Positions 34,529 to 44,701 of a stretch of DNA of 64,000 nt are shown here, in pieces (position 1 is the stretch's first letter; every line of letters begins with the position of its first letter). The position numbers and the translations under genes were made by a program. Under the pieces are notes generated by a model, which saw only the letters and a list, made by a program, of their open reading frames with translations, was not told the origin of the DNA and did no database searches. Source of the stretch: Acidobacteriaceae bacterium TAA 166 (GTDB lineage: Bacteria; Acidobacteriota; Terriglobia; Terriglobales; Acidobacteriaceae); contig ATWD01000001.1 of the NCBI GenBank assembly GCA_000421065.1, positions 1,976,001-2,040,000 of the forward strand, read 5' to 3'.

Positions 34529-35983
34529 ATGTCGACTCAGGAGAAGGAACACATACCGCAACTCAACAACGTCCCCATCGGAATCGATGCAACCGGAGAA
34601 CGGCATGAAACCGACTCCATGGGAGGCATCGATGTCCCTGCGGACAAGTACTGGGGCGCACAGACACAACGATCCTTAGTTCATTTCTCGATTGGACATG
34701 ATCGCATGCCGAAAGAGGTCTACCATGCGTATGGTTACGTCAAGAAAGCGGCCGCGCTGGTGAATACAGCCGCTGGGCGCCTCGAAACGTGGAGGTGCGA
34801 AGCCATCGTCAAGGCCGCAGATGAAATGATTGCCGGAGAACTTGATGTCCATTTCCCCCTTTACGTGTGGCAGACCGGATCGGGGACTCAATCGAACATG
34901 AACGTGAACGAGGTGATCTCAAACCGAGCCATCCAATTGCTTGGTGGAGAGCTCGGAAGCAAGACGCCCGTCCATCCGAACGACCATGTCAACATGGCGC
35001 AGTCTTCGAACGACACGTTTCCCACGGCGATGCACATTGCCAGTGTGCTTGAGCTGAAGAAGACCCTGTTCCCCAAAGTGACAGCGCTCGCCGAAGTGAT
35101 CGAAGCGAAGTCGGCTGAGTGGATGAAGGTCATCAAGATCGGACGGACCCACCTTGAAGACGCTGTGCCGCTCTCGGTCGGACAGGAATGGTCCGGCTAT
35201 GCCACGCAGCTGCGCGATGCGCTTCGTCTTGTGCACAATTCTCTGCCCGGACTTTATGAGCTGGCTGCCGGAGGTACTGCGGTAGGAACCGGACTGAATG
35301 CCCCCAAAGGTTTCGCAGAAGAAATCGCCGCAAAGATCGCTGAGCTGACGGGTTACCCCTTCAAGACGGCCCCAAACAAGTTTGCGGCCCAGGGCTCACT
35401 CGATGCGATGGTGAATGCTCACGCGGGCTTGCGCTCTCTTGCAGTCGCTCTCATGAAGATCGCGAATGATATGCGGTGGCTGGCATCCGGTCCCCGCTGT
35501 GGGTTAGGCGAGCTTATTCTGCCCGCCAATGAGCCGGGATCGTCGATCATGCCGGGCAAGGTGAACCCCACGCAATGCGAAGCAATGGTAATGATCTGCA
35601 TTCAGGTCCTGGGTGATGACAGCGCGGTTGCGTTTGCAGGCTCGCAGGGCAACTTCGAGTTGAACGCCATGCGCCCGATCATCATCAACAACTTTCTCCA
35701 TTCCGCGCGGATTCTGGCAGACGGGTGCGAAAAGTTCCGCGAGTATTCGGTCGACGGGACCGAGTTGAACTCGAAGAGGATCGCAGAATTCGTCGGCAAC
35801 TCGCTGATGCTGGTGACCGCTCTGAGCCCCGTGATCGGCTACGACAAGGCCTCAAAGATCGCGCACACCGCGCTCGATGAAGGAACAACCCTTAAAGTCG
35901 CGGCGCTGAAGACGGGATGGATCTCCGAGGAGAAATTCGACGAGATCGTGAATCCAGAGCAGATGGTGTTTCCGCATAACTAA
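34529..35983 (+). CDS. fumC: Class II fumarate hydratase
   Basis: The 484-residue cytosolic enzyme interconverts fumarate and L-malate in the TCA cycle. Signature segments include [27 protein letters not shown], the catalytic [10 protein letters not shown] and [17 protein letters not shown]. It is slightly longer than typical FumC (about 465) owing to an N-terminal extension. It leads a run fumC-oprB-AEC on the plus strand with gaps of 53 and 15 bp, facing a malic enzyme gene on the other strand. Together they suggest uptake and oxidation of C4-dicarboxylates. A regulon motif precedes it. AGGAGAG supports the start. Confidence 0.95.
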   Translation: MSTQEKEHIPQLNNVPIGIDATGERHETDSMGGIDVPADKYWGAQTQRSLVHFSIGHDRMPKEVYHAYGYVKKAAALVNTAAGRLETWRCEAIVKAADEMIAGELDVHFPLYVWQTGSGTQSNMNVNEVISNRAIQLLGGELGSKTPVHPNDHVNMAQSSNDTFPTAMHIASVLELKKTLFPKVTALAEVIEAKSAEWMKVIKIGRTHLEDAVPLSVGQEWSGYATQLRDALRLVHNSLPGLYELAAGGTAVGTGLNAPKGFAEEIAAKIAELTGYPFKTAPNKFAAQGSLDAMVNAHAGLRSLAVALMKIANDMRWLASGPRCGLGELILPANEPGSSIMPGKVNPTQCEAMVMICIQVLGDDSAVAFAGSQGNFELNAMRPIIINNFLHSARILADGCEKFREYSVDGTELNSKRIAEFVGNSLMLVTALSPVIGYDKASKIAHTALDEGTTLKVAALKTGWISEEKFDEIVNPEQMVFPHN

Positions 35984-36036
35984 TAATTTCGATTCGTCCC
36001 GACTCGAATCTCCCAACGCCATGAGCAGAGACGGCC

Positions 36037-37335
36037 ATGTTACGCAAGCGGCTTCACCTAATCCTGATGCTATTCGTGTCTATCTGCTGGGGGACCATGC
36101 ACTCGACTGCGCAGACCACCTCCGAAGAGACGCTGAGTGGATCCAATCGGCATGAGTTTGCGCCCGGTATGCAAACTCATGCCTTGGGAGAGTGGAAAGG
36201 TGAAAGAGGACGGCTCGAAGAGCACGGAGTCCATTTCGATCTTCAATACGTCGCAGATCATCTCTGGAACGTCAGAAGCGAACAGCCCGAACGATTCGCA
36301 AGTTGGAATCGTTTTAGAGGCACGGTTGACCTCAACCTCGGAACTCTGACGCACTGGCAAAATACCTACTTTCATGCGACAGCTGTCTGGCAGGCTGGCG
36401 GGAATCTCGGCCAGTATCTTGAACTGCTAACAAGTCCAAGCGGCATGTCGAGCGGGAATACGCTTCGCCTGGATTCCTGGTGGCTTGAGAAGCGATACCA
36501 CAAGGATCAGGTCGTCGCACGGATCGGGCAGTTCGCGGCCCAGGATTTCTACGGAGTACAGCACTACGGCGCATCTTTCATCTTCGAACCAATGGGCTAC
36601 GCGCTCGGTAACCTCGTGACTACCTACGAGTCCTTCGATCCACCTTCGACACCAGCACTGGAACTTCGCGTCGCGCCTCTTTCGCACGCTTATATCAAGT
36701 CGATGGTCTTCGTGGCGGACCGGAATCCATACGCTCATAACCCTACAGGACTTGTGCCGCAGTTCCGTGGCGCAGTCATGAACGTGTCTGAGATCGGTTT
36801 CAGCCCTGGAACGAATGCCGGTTCGGTGCGTGGTTTCGACAACCTGGAGACACGGAAAGGTTACTCCGGCCTTTATAAGTTTGGGGCTGCTTACAACCCG
36901 GGGAAATTCACGCGACCGAACAATGCTACTTTCCGTGGCGGCGACTACCTGATGTATTGGATGGCGAACCAGGCTCTCTGGCGAGTTGACCCAGCCGGAT
37001 CAAAAGGCCTTGACGCCACCGCCTCCATTGACTGGAGTCCTTCGGACGTCAATCGAAATGATCGCCAGTTTACGGCGGGAGTTCGATACAACGAGCTATT
37101 GCCGGTCAAGTTTCACAACACAGCATCCTTCGGATATGTCCTTAACCATCTCAGCCCGGACTTTCGGCCCGCTGGCTCCTCGAGCTTCAGACTGGAGCAC
37201 GGTCTGGAACTGAACTCGATGTTGCACGTGACTCCGTCCATGCTCGTACAGCCGGTCGTTCAGTACTACGTGAACGTAGGTGGCGGACTGCACAGAGCAA
37301 CCGTTGTTGGACTACGCACGAAGATCGACTTTTGA
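36037..37335 (+). CDS. OprB-family carbohydrate-selective porin
   Basis: The 432-residue outer-membrane protein has a signal peptide (cleavage near STAQT), then the OprB pattern: HALGEWKGERGRLEEHGVHF, QWQ-like aromatic strands, AQDFYGVQHYGASFIF and a C-terminal aromatic residue (TKIDF). OprB porins admit sugars and small acids by diffusion. Between fumC and a transporter gene, the cargo here may be an organic acid. The start follows fumC by 53 bp, so it belongs to the same transcript. Confidence 0.88.
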   Translation: MLRKRLHLILMLFVSICWGTMHSTAQTTSEETLSGSNRHEFAPGMQTHALGEWKGERGRLEEHGVHFDLQYVADHLWNVRSEQPERFASWNRFRGTVDLNLGTLTHWQNTYFHATAVWQAGGNLGQYLELLTSPSGMSSGNTLRLDSWWLEKRYHKDQVVARIGQFAAQDFYGVQHYGASFIFEPMGYALGNLVTTYESFDPPSTPALELRVAPLSHAYIKSMVFVADRNPYAHNPTGLVPQFRGAVMNVSEIGFSPGTNAGSVRGFDNLETRKGYSGLYKFGAAYNPGKFTRPNNATFRGGDYLMYWMANQALWRVDPAGSKGLDATASIDWSPSDVNRNDRQFTAGVRYNELLPVKFHNTASFGYVLNHLSPDFRPAGSSSFRLEHGLELNSMLHVTPSMLVQPVVQYYVNVGGGLHRATVVGLRTKIDF

Positions 37336-37350
37336 TTCTGGAGGGATCCC

Positions 37351-38292
37351 ATGAATAGCGGTGGCTTGTTTGGCGCTTTGCTCCCCGTCTTTTTCGTCCT
37401 TGCTCTTGGCTACCTGGCAGGACGCCGCCACTCATTCGATACGAATCAGGCCGCCGGCTTGAGCAAGCTGGCGCTCGGCTATGCTCTACCCGCATCACTG
37501 TTCGTCAGCATGACGGATATTCAGCGACCGCTGCTCTTGCAGCAAGGCAGGGTCGTTGTCGCACTTCTGGTAGCGCATGTAGGCCTATTTTTGGTCTCCT
37601 GGTTCATTCTGGACAGGATACCCAGCCTACGCGGCACCGCGGCGGTTATCTGTGCGCTTTTCCTCTCGACATCGGCAACGCCGGTCTTCGGAATCGCGGT
37701 ATTGAAACCACTCTTAGGTCCAACAAGCGCAGGGACCGTAGGACTGGTGGCGCTCGCTATCAATCTCACTGTTCCTCTAGCGATCATCCTGCTCGAAATG
37801 AACAGTGGTGGAGACTCAGCAAACGTCTCGCGTCGCGATGCGATCATGAAAGGCTTGCAGGCAGGGTTGAAATCTCCGTTGCTATGGGCGCCCATAGGCG
37901 GCGTTCTCTTCGTACTGCTCAATATTCCCTTGCCAGTCGAAGTTTCGAGCGCATTCGCTATGATCGGCTCGGCGACCTCAGGCGTAGCCCTATTCGCTGT
38001 CGGCTTGACGCTCAATGCCTACTCGTTTCACTTCTCACGTTTCGTTCTGATAGGGTCCGTCGCCAGAATCAGCATTCAAACCCTGTGCTTTTTCGTGCTT
38101 GTCCATCTGTTCCGGGCGCAGGGAGTCTTCGTGCGTGAATCGCTGGTCTGCTGCAGCTTCCCGATGGCCACGATTGTGGTGTTGTTTGCGACAAAATATA
38201 AGGCTTTGCAAGGAGAGACGGCGTCAATCCTGTTGCTATCCACGTTGTCCCTGATCATCACTGTGCCACTGACTCTGTCATTGGGTCGGTGA
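37351..38292 (+). CDS. AEC-family (auxin efflux carrier/MdcF-like) transporter
   Basis: The 313-residue inner-membrane protein has about ten membrane helices (for example LLPVFFVLALGYLAG at the start and GIAVLKPLLGPTSAGTVGLV in the middle). The AEC family includes malonate and malate carriers, which fits its place 15 bp behind the porin and in a fumC operon. A GGAGGGAT site precedes the ATG. The transport direction and substrate are inferred from context. Confidence 0.85.
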   Translation: MNSGGLFGALLPVFFVLALGYLAGRRHSFDTNQAAGLSKLALGYALPASLFVSMTDIQRPLLLQQGRVVVALLVAHVGLFLVSWFILDRIPSLRGTAAVICALFLSTSATPVFGIAVLKPLLGPTSAGTVGLVALAINLTVPLAIILLEMNSGGDSANVSRRDAIMKGLQAGLKSPLLWAPIGGVLFVLLNIPLPVEVSSAFAMIGSATSGVALFAVGLTLNAYSFHFSRFVLIGSVARISIQTLCFFVLVHLFRAQGVFVRESLVCCSFPMATIVVLFATKYKALQGETASILLLSTLSLIITVPLTLSLGR

Positions 38293-38336
38293 AGATGATG
38301 TCGATTGCATTTGCAGTGAGATCGGCGCAGGAAGAA

Positions 38337-39635
38337 CTACACGGCCTCTCCATGCTCTGACGTCGTACTGCCCGCAAACGGCGTGCGGGCACGTCCTCCA
38401 AGGTACTGCGACACCAGTACCGAGCCGACAACTGCGAACGCGATTGGCACCAGGAAACTATTGTCAACGTGTGTGAACTCCATCGCGAGAGCGATTGCCG
38501 TCAACGGCATCTTCATGGAAGATGCGAGAAAGGCAGCGCCACCAACGATGGCAAATGCCCCGGCCGGAACTCCCGGCCAAAAGCTGGCCCAGACGACTCC
38601 CAATATGACCGCGATCAAACACCCGAGCGTCAGCCCCGGAGTGAGCAGCCCACCAGCCGCGCCCGCACGGAGACTTGCCAGGATGACTAAGAGTCGTAGC
38701 AGGAGAAGAATGCACGCAAGCGTGAGGGTGAGGTCGCTGTTGAAGGCAAGGTATCCGATTCCTTTGCCATTCCCCAATAACTGCGGGAACTTCATGGCAA
38801 TGATTCCGATGGACGCGAAGGTCGCGATGCTCCAGGGAATCTGCCGCCAGTCCTTTGGTGAGCTCTTCGTCGCGCTCTGCGTCATCTCGATGAAGTAGTG
38901 GGCAGCGATGCCTAAGATCGGTCCCGCCACGATGGACCATGCGATGAGCGAGGAGCTGACGGACAGTCGAGGGAGTTCATAAGGGACTTGATTTCCAAGT
39001 CCGACCCAGGCGACGACGGCCGCAATGACAGAGGTTGCAAGGGCCGGAAGCAGAGCGGTCAGATCAAAGGTCGTCAACAGCACTTCGAGGGTGAAGAGAG
39101 CGCCGCCGAGTGGCACATTGTAGACTGCGGCCAGGCCCGCGCCCGCTCCACAGGCAGTCAGAATGCGCTGTTCGGGCATAGTGAGCCCGAAGCGTCGGGA
39201 CACCATACCCGCCAGGAGTGCGCCAAGTTCTCTCGGGGCGACCTCTCGTCCGAGCGGAGATCCCAGAGCCACCGTGGCGATCTGCAGCAGGTCATGCGCG
39301 ACTGTACTGACAAACGGCATACGTTGGCCGCCGTTCACAGCCTTGGCTATGGACACCAACGGGCGTCCAAAACGATGAATGGCCCACCAGCCGACTCCAG
39401 CCACAAAACCGCAGAGAGCAAGAATCAGAAACCGACGCTCTGGGGTGGCGGCGGAGACCCCGTCGAGAAAGGTCTCCGTGCCGACCAGAGAGTGCAGACT
39501 GTAGCCATAGGCGTGATGCTGAATGAAATGCAACAACAGTCCCAGCCCCATGCCACCGAGTCCAGCAACAAGCCCCACAAGAACCGTCGCTGCTATCCAT
39601 GTTGCTGTCGGAGATGCTTGGGCTCGTGTGGTCAT
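38337..39635 (-). CDS. ClC-family chloride channel / antiporter
   Basis: The 432-residue membrane protein has the ClC motifs: GSPLGREVAPRELGA (variant of GREGP), GLAAVYNVPLGGALFTLEVL, GAAGGLLTPGLTLG and AIVGGAAFLASSMKMPLTAI. ClC proteins exchange chloride (or fluoride) for protons; some bacterial ones support acid tolerance. The ATG at 39635 follows the malic enzyme stop by 41 bp, so the two share a transcript; the frame from 39722 would overlap it. A role in charge balance during dicarboxylate metabolism is only a guess. Confidence 0.9.
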   Translation of the reverse strand: MTTRAQASPTATWIAATVLVGLVAGLGGMGLGLLLHFIQHHAYGYSLHSLVGTETFLDGVSAATPERRFLILALCGFVAGVGWWAIHRFGRPLVSIAKAVNGGQRMPFVSTVAHDLLQIATVALGSPLGREVAPRELGALLAGMVSRRFGLTMPEQRILTACGAGAGLAAVYNVPLGGALFTLEVLLTTFDLTALLPALATSVIAAVVAWVGLGNQVPYELPRLSVSSSLIAWSIVAGPILGIAAHYFIEMTQSATKSSPKDWRQIPWSIATFASIGIIAMKFPQLLGNGKGIGYLAFNSDLTLTLACILLLLRLLVILASLRAGAAGGLLTPGLTLGCLIAVILGVVWASFWPGVPAGAFAIVGGAAFLASSMKMPLTAIALAMEFTHVDNSFLVPIAFAVVGSVLVSQYLGGRARTPFAGSTTSEHGEAV

Positions 39636-39676
39636 GGTGTTCAGGCAGTCCCGAAAGCAACTCAACCAGCGTCGCT

Positions 39677-41302
39677 TTATGCCGCCGGGTACTCCGGTTT
39701 GTACAGAATGCCACGAACCCATGCGGCGATGTCAGAAGGACGGGGCACGCGAGCCAGGCCGAGGTCGAAGACTTTAGCGGCAACCTCGATCGCCGTTTGA
39801 ATCTCAACCTCAAAGATATTGCTCTGGGGTGGGTACACCATGCCCTTGGCAAGCTGCTCCGACGTAACGAGATTCGCAAGGGCGCGCGCTGCCTCGATAA
39901 ACAGTTCGTCCGGGACTCGCGTCGCCTCAGTCGCGAAGACAGCCAGCGCGACCGCCGGGAAGACGTAGAAGTTGTTGGCTTGGCCGGGAAGAAATTCCTG
40001 GCCGTTGAAGTGAACGGGTGGAAACTGCACGCCTCCAGCGTAGACGGCCTTTCCGTTCGACCACTTGTACGCTTCTTCCGCGGTGCATTCCGCCTTCTCT
40101 GTCGGATTCGAAAGCGCGAAGATGATGGGCTTCTCATTGATCTCCGACATGGCCTTCACGACGTCATCGTTGAAAGCCTTGGCCGCCGTGCTCACACCGA
40201 TGATGATGCTCGGCTTGAGCGAGCGGACCACATCGACGAACGATTTCGATGGAACGTGCGCATGTGCATATCTCACCTGTTCGGAAATCAGATCCGTGCG
40301 AGAGGGCTCCAGCAGGCCATTCACATCGAACAGAGAAATCTGCTCGTGGGCCTTCTCAATCGCGAGGCCCTCCAGGGCCATCGCCGACGCAATCATGTCG
40401 GCTATGCCAATTCCAGCAGATCCCGCTCCCAAAAAGAGGACTCGCTGGTCTCTCAGTTTCCCGCCCGTCAGTTTGAGGGCATTGTAGAGCCCAGCGACTG
40501 TAACACTTCCCGTTCCCTGAATATCGTCGTTGTAGCAGGTGATGGTGTCGCAGTACTTTTCAAGCAGACGCAGGGCGTCGACGCCTTTCCAGTCCTCGAA
40601 GTGAATACAGCACTTCGGATACAACTCCTGGACCGCATCGACGAACTCCTGCACGAAGGAGTCAAGCTCTTCGACCGTTCCTCTCTTCTGGCGCAGGCCA
40701 AGATAAAGCGGGTCTTTGAGGTACTCCTCGTTGTTTGTCCCGCAGTCGAGCAGAACAGGCAGGAGCGGGGCGGGCGGGATACCCGCGCATACGGTGTAAA
40801 GTTGCAGCTTGCCGATAGGGATGCCCATGCCGTTGGCGCCGATATCGCCAAGCCCAAGTATCCGTTCTCCTGTGCTGACGCAGATGAAGCGAATATCCTC
40901 GATTGGCCAGTTCTTGAGCACCTCCTTAACGCGGCCTCGTTGGTCGATCGACAAATATAAGCCGTTCGGCTTGCGATAAATGTGTCCGAACTTGAGGCAA
41001 GCCTCGGCAACGGTAGGGTCATAGACGATGGGGAGAAATCGTGCGGGATCGGTCGAAAGGACTTTGAAAAACAGCGTCTGGTTTTCGTCTGCAAGCTGCG
41101 AGAGGTAGATGTACTCTTCGAGGTTATTCGGCTTAATAGCAAGTTGCCTGAGACAGCGCTCAACCTGCAGGTCGAGTGTTTCTACTGCGGGAGGAAGGAG
41201 GCCCTCCAGTCCATACTCTTTCCGTTGAGTCGACGTAAATGCGGTGGAACGGTTCTCAGTCTTATCAAGCAGCAGGGTCTTACCAACCAACTCAGTGGTC
41301 AT
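39677..41302 (-). CDS. maeA: NAD-dependent malic enzyme
   Basis: The 541-residue enzyme decarboxylates malate to pyruvate with NAD(P)+. It shows the malic enzyme N-terminal domain (EEYIYLSQLADENQTLFF, GERILGLGDIGANGMGI), the signature DIQGTGSVTVAGL and the NAD-binding FLGAGSAGIGIADMI. The size and sequence match the large SfcA/MaeA type. It is divergent from its regulon motif copy 2 at 41401-41420 and probably co-transcribed with the ClC gene downstream. Confidence 0.93.
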   Translation of the reverse strand: MTTELVGKTLLLDKTENRSTAFTSTQRKEYGLEGLLPPAVETLDLQVERCLRQLAIKPNNLEEYIYLSQLADENQTLFFKVLSTDPARFLPIVYDPTVAEACLKFGHIYRKPNGLYLSIDQRGRVKEVLKNWPIEDIRFICVSTGERILGLGDIGANGMGIPIGKLQLYTVCAGIPPAPLLPVLLDCGTNNEEYLKDPLYLGLRQKRGTVEELDSFVQEFVDAVQELYPKCCIHFEDWKGVDALRLLEKYCDTITCYNDDIQGTGSVTVAGLYNALKLTGGKLRDQRVLFLGAGSAGIGIADMIASAMALEGLAIEKAHEQISLFDVNGLLEPSRTDLISEQVRYAHAHVPSKSFVDVVRSLKPSIIIGVSTAAKAFNDDVVKAMSEINEKPIIFALSNPTEKAECTAEEAYKWSNGKAVYAGGVQFPPVHFNGQEFLPGQANNFYVFPAVALAVFATEATRVPDELFIEAARALANLVTSEQLAKGMVYPPQSNIFEVEIQTAIEVAAKVFDLGLARVPRPSDIAAWVRGILYKPEYPAA

Positions 41303-41400
41303 CGCGAATCTCCTTCACCGAAATGCCGAGGAAGCATCCGAACACTCGTAAGCTTCATGGCTAGCTACGCGGTGATACTAGGCCCTGCAACGGGAGCAGA

Positions 41401-41420
41401 CAATTATCGCTTTGTATTAG
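41401..41420 (-). promoter_or_regulatory. Regulon motif, copy 2 (malic enzyme)
   Basis: Read on the minus strand: CTAATACAAAGCGATAATTG, about 100 bp before the malic enzyme ATG, same orientation relative to the gene as the other copies. Confidence 0.6.
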
Positions 41421-41563
41421 AAGGAAATGAATCAGGATTCCGTGGGCCGTTTCCCATAGGCCATGATTACTACACGCTGCGGAGATCAGCGTGAACTCAA
41501 AGGCTCGAGTCGTCAGTAGCCGGAAAATTGGAAGTGAAGAACATCGCCGCTTCGCTGCCGCTA

Positions 41564-41935
41564 TTACTTGAGAGGGCGGCAGGATTTCTCGATCCACCTG
41601 AGCAACTCCTCACCATCGAACGGCTTCTGGAGAAAGGTGATCGCTCCGAGCGAGATAGCTTCGTCGATTCGGCTGTTATCCGGATAGGCAGAGATGAAAA
41701 TAATTGGCAGGCTGGGTCGGCGGTCCAAGACATGCCGTTGTAACTCGAAGCCGGACATACCCGGCATCTTGACGTCGCTGACGAGACAGGTAAACCGCCC
41801 AATGTCTTCAGCCAGAAAGGATTCCGCGGAAGGAAAAAAGTGGGCTTCGATCTGCGCAGCGTCGAGGAGACTCTCCAGGGACTCCCGGACTCGGGGATCA
41901 TCATCAACGACGGCGACGCGGGTCTGATTTGTCAC
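41564..41935 (-). CDS. Single-domain response regulator (receiver only)
   Basis: The 123-residue receiver domain has the acidic pocket D11-D12, the phosphorylation site D54 (CLVSDVKMPG) and the conserved K in FLQKPFDGEE. It is closest to FixJ/NodW receivers but lacks the DNA-binding domain. Such CheY-like proteins pass phosphate or compete with a full regulator; the PAS kinase and LuxR-type regulator encoded at 44.7-47.2 kb are natural partners. A regulon motif copy (42093-42112) points at it. Confidence 0.88.
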   Translation of the reverse strand: MTNQTRVAVVDDDPRVRESLESLLDAAQIEAHFFPSAESFLAEDIGRFTCLVSDVKMPGMSGFELQRHVLDRRPSLPIIFISAYPDNSRIDEAISLGAITFLQKPFDGEELLRWIEKSCRPLK

Positions 41936-42092
41936 TCATCAACTCTCTCAAATCCCATTGGATGAAGCCAAGCAGTTTCGCGGTCCAGAGTTCAGGACAG
42001 GGTCGCAGCGAACCCCTTGCGGACGATCACTCGCTTCGTCCGCACGATAGGCGCCTCACATCGAACAGTGTAGAAACCGGCGGCGGCAACCG

Positions 42093-42112
42093 CAATCATC
42101 GCTTTGTATAAG
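42093..42112 (-). promoter_or_regulatory. Regulon motif, copy 3 (receiver gene)
   Basis: Minus-strand reading CTTATACAAAGCGATGATTG, about 160 bp before the receiver gene start. It is the most diverged copy with copy 6. Confidence 0.5.
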
Positions 42113-42199
42113 TACATCTCAAGGGCGCGACTCATGCGGCGGTCGTCTCCCTGCAAGGAGCAACTTGTTCAAGCCCCGCAGGTCACCGAGGCGCTCTAC

Positions 42200-42216
42200 A
42201 TACAAACGTATAATGG
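42200..42216 (+). promoter_or_regulatory. Regulon motif, copy 4 (decarboxylase-like gene)
   Basis: ATACAAACGTATAATGG, identical to copy 1, about 178 bp before the ATG at 42394. Confidence 0.7.
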
Positions 42217-42393
42217 ACGGCTTTCCCGTCGCTTCCTACCATTGCCACCACGGGCCTCAAGAGGCCTCCTATAGCGTCCTGAAGAATCCGCGGTGATGGG
42301 ATTGAACGCAGGGTGTTTCGTCACGCATCAGACACATGCCCCTGCGAGACGACCATGGAAGTTTACTGAATAACCTTGCGGAGATTACGAACA

Positions 42394-42960
42394 ATGCGTC
42401 TTCCTCTCTTGCCGCCATCAGATCTCACGTCAGAGCAGACAGCCCTCTTCGAGGACATGAAGAAGTTGATCTCCTCTCATCTGAACGTCTTTGAAACGGA
42501 GAGCGACGATGGGGCTTTGATAGGACCGTGGAATCCGTGGCTCCATGAGCCGCGGATTGGCGGAGCTATCTGGCAACTCGCCAAGGCAATTACGGTGGAA
42601 TCGACCCTGCCCGAAGAGGCGCGCCAGATTGCAATTCTCGTGGTTGGCGGGCATTTCGGAGCAGCATATGAGCTGTATGCTCATGTTGCTGTTGCCAGAG
42701 AGAGCGGAATGAGCCCGGCGAAAATCTCCGCTGTTGTCTCGGGCTCCCGTCCTTCCGATCTCACAGAAACCGAGGCCGTGGCCTATGACGTCGCCCACGC
42801 ACTGGTGCGGGGCGGTGTTCTGCCGCAGGTTTGCTACTCCGAAGCCTTGATGTTGTTTGGACAGGCCGGAGTCAACGAACTGATCTACCTGGTCGGGACA
42901 TACTGTCTGGTCTCCGTCACGCTGAACGGGTTCAATGTTCCCGCGCCCGAACACGATTGA
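42394..42960 (+). CDS. Carboxymuconolactone decarboxylase-family protein
   Basis: The 188-residue protein has the AhpD/CMD helical pattern, including EARQIAILVVGGHFGAAYEL and YAHVAVARESGMSPAKI. The usual CxxC of peroxidatic AhpD enzymes is absent, so a lactone decarboxylase-like or other role is more likely than peroxide reduction. CGGAG lies about 11 bp before the ATG. It is followed 88 bp later by an aldehyde dehydrogenase gene, probably in the same operon. Confidence 0.8.
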   Translation: MRLPLLPPSDLTSEQTALFEDMKKLISSHLNVFETESDDGALIGPWNPWLHEPRIGGAIWQLAKAITVESTLPEEARQIAILVVGGHFGAAYELYAHVAVARESGMSPAKISAVVSGSRPSDLTETEAVAYDVAHALVRGGVLPQVCYSEALMLFGQAGVNELIYLVGTYCLVSVTLNGFNVPAPEHD

Positions 42961-43048
42961 ATAGTTTCGTTCTGCAGCTTCAAGGTGGGCTGCAGGTATT
43001 TTCTCAACCAAACGCTGAGTCAGCAATTTATCCATTGAGGAGATCACC

Positions 43049-44446
43049 ATGAGCACTCTTGCAGCTGCAACGGAGTACAAAACGATCAATCCCGCGACCG
43101 GGGAACTCGTCGCAACCTTCCCCGAGCAGACGGACCAAGAGGTATTCGAGGCTTTGACACTTGCCGATAACCGCTATCAGGCCGACTGGAAGCTGCGCGC
43201 CATAGCGGAACGGGCAAAGATCGTAGGCCGTGCGGCAGAAATTCTTCGTGAGAAAGCGGAGGAATATGCGCAATACGTCACGCTCGAAATGGGCAAGCTC
43301 ATCAATGAATCGCGATTTGAAATAGGGGTCTCTGCAGACATCCTTGCCTATTACGCAACTCATGCCGATAGGTTTCTCACGCCGAAACCTATCCCCGAGG
43401 CGCCCGGGGCGATCCTCTCGATCGAGCCGACGGGCGTGATCCTTGCGGTTGAGCCCTGGAATTATCCGTACTACCAACTGGCCCGAGTGGCTGGGCCTCA
43501 ACTGGTCGCCGGCAACGTCGTGATGCTGAAGCACGCTCAAAGCGTGCCGCAGTGCGCACTGGCCTTCGCACGACTCTTCGAGGAAGCGGGAGCGCCGAAG
43601 GGTGTCTATACCAACCTCTTCTGCAGCACCGGACAGATTGCCAAGCTGATCGAGGATTTTCGTGTGCGTGGAGTTACGCTAACTGGCAGCGAACGGGCAG
43701 GCTCCTCCGTTGCAGAGCGTGCTGGGAGAAACCTCAAGAAGGTAGTTCTCGAACTCGGCGGCAGCGATCCGCTTATCGTGTTGGAAGACGCTCCGCTTGA
43801 GCAGGCGATCGGAGCCGCATTCGTCGGACGAATGATGAATACGGGCCAGGCCTGCATAGCGTCCAAACGCTTCATCATCGTCGGTGAGGATCGAGGGAAG
43901 CAGTTCATCGATGGCCTAGCCACTAGGATGAGCAGCCTCAAGCCGGGTGATCCGGCTGACAGTAAAACCGTGCTCGGGCCGCTCTCTTCCGAACGCGCTC
44001 TCGATGGCCTGCTGCAGCAGATCGAGCGAGCCAGGGCCGCAGGTGCACGCATTGTCACTGGCGGCAAGCGGATAGACCACCAAGGGTTCTACCTTGAGCC
44101 AACGCTCATCACAGACATCACACCGGAGAATCCTCTCTACCAGGAGGAGACGTTTGGGCCCGTGGGCTCGGTCTATATCGTGAAGTCGGAGGAGGAGGCG
44201 ATCAAGGTCGCAAACGCAAGCAAGTTCGGTCTTGGCTCTGCCATCTTCAGCGCGAACATCGAGCGTGCACACGATTTGGCCCGAAAAATTGAATCGGGCA
44301 TGGTCTTCATCAACTCAGTCGGCTACTCCGGTCCTGAAGTCCCCTTTGGTGGCGTCAAGAACTCCGGTTTCGGGCGCGAGTTGTCGGAGCTTGGGATCGG
44401 TGAGTTCGTCAATTACAAGTTGATTCGGGTTGCGGGCGCACAATAA
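43049..44446 (+). CDS. NAD(P)-dependent aldehyde dehydrogenase, succinate-semialdehyde type
   Basis: The 465-residue enzyme has the aldehyde dehydrogenase active site: VVLELGGSDP (general-base Glu) and the nucleophilic Cys in NTGQACIASKR, with GPVGSVYIVKSEEE and the C-terminal VPFGGVKNSGFGRELSELG. Length and sequence fit the short Sad/YneI type that oxidises succinate semialdehyde to succinate. This would feed the TCA cycle beside fumarase and malic enzyme. GAGGAG precedes the ATG. Confidence 0.9.
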   Translation: MSTLAAATEYKTINPATGELVATFPEQTDQEVFEALTLADNRYQADWKLRAIAERAKIVGRAAEILREKAEEYAQYVTLEMGKLINESRFEIGVSADILAYYATHADRFLTPKPIPEAPGAILSIEPTGVILAVEPWNYPYYQLARVAGPQLVAGNVVMLKHAQSVPQCALAFARLFEEAGAPKGVYTNLFCSTGQIAKLIEDFRVRGVTLTGSERAGSSVAERAGRNLKKVVLELGGSDPLIVLEDAPLEQAIGAAFVGRMMNTGQACIASKRFIIVGEDRGKQFIDGLATRMSSLKPGDPADSKTVLGPLSSERALDGLLQQIERARAAGARIVTGGKRIDHQGFYLEPTLITDITPENPLYQEETFGPVGSVYIVKSEEEAIKVANASKFGLGSAIFSANIERAHDLARKIESGMVFINSVGYSGPEVPFGGVKNSGFGRELSELGIGEFVNYKLIRVAGAQ

Positions 44447-44701
44447 GCGCCCCCTCGATCTTAGTTAGATTTAGTCTCGCTCCGCCCGTAGGCGCAACGG
44501 GGTGCTCCTGGCATTGCCCTTCGGCTCAGACATGGGCGAGGTGCGCGCCTCCGCCCCGGGATGCGTTGCGTATTTAGACAAGAGATAGTGCGCTCTCATC
44601 CAAGCTGTATTCGGCTACCGCATAGTAACGTCAAACTGCGGAAGTTATCGGACGAGGCGACGTAGCTCGGAGGCCCTAACAAACAACTTCGTCTTGTAGA
44701 G

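Larger units (their letters stand above)
41936..42393. other. Divergent intergenic region with two regulon motifs
   Basis: The 458 bp between the receiver gene (minus) and the carboxymuconolactone-decarboxylase-like gene (plus) contain two regulon motif copies, one for each direction. No gene was found. Confidence 0.5.

Noticed and set aside
39292..40137. 281-codon minus-strand frame
   Set aside because: It lies across the malic enzyme and ClC genes in another frame and is dominated by Ser/Arg; a shadow.
39599..40960. 453-codon plus-strand frame
   Set aside because: Despite its length it is antisense to malic enzyme, whose motifs are unambiguous; no motif in the antisense protein.
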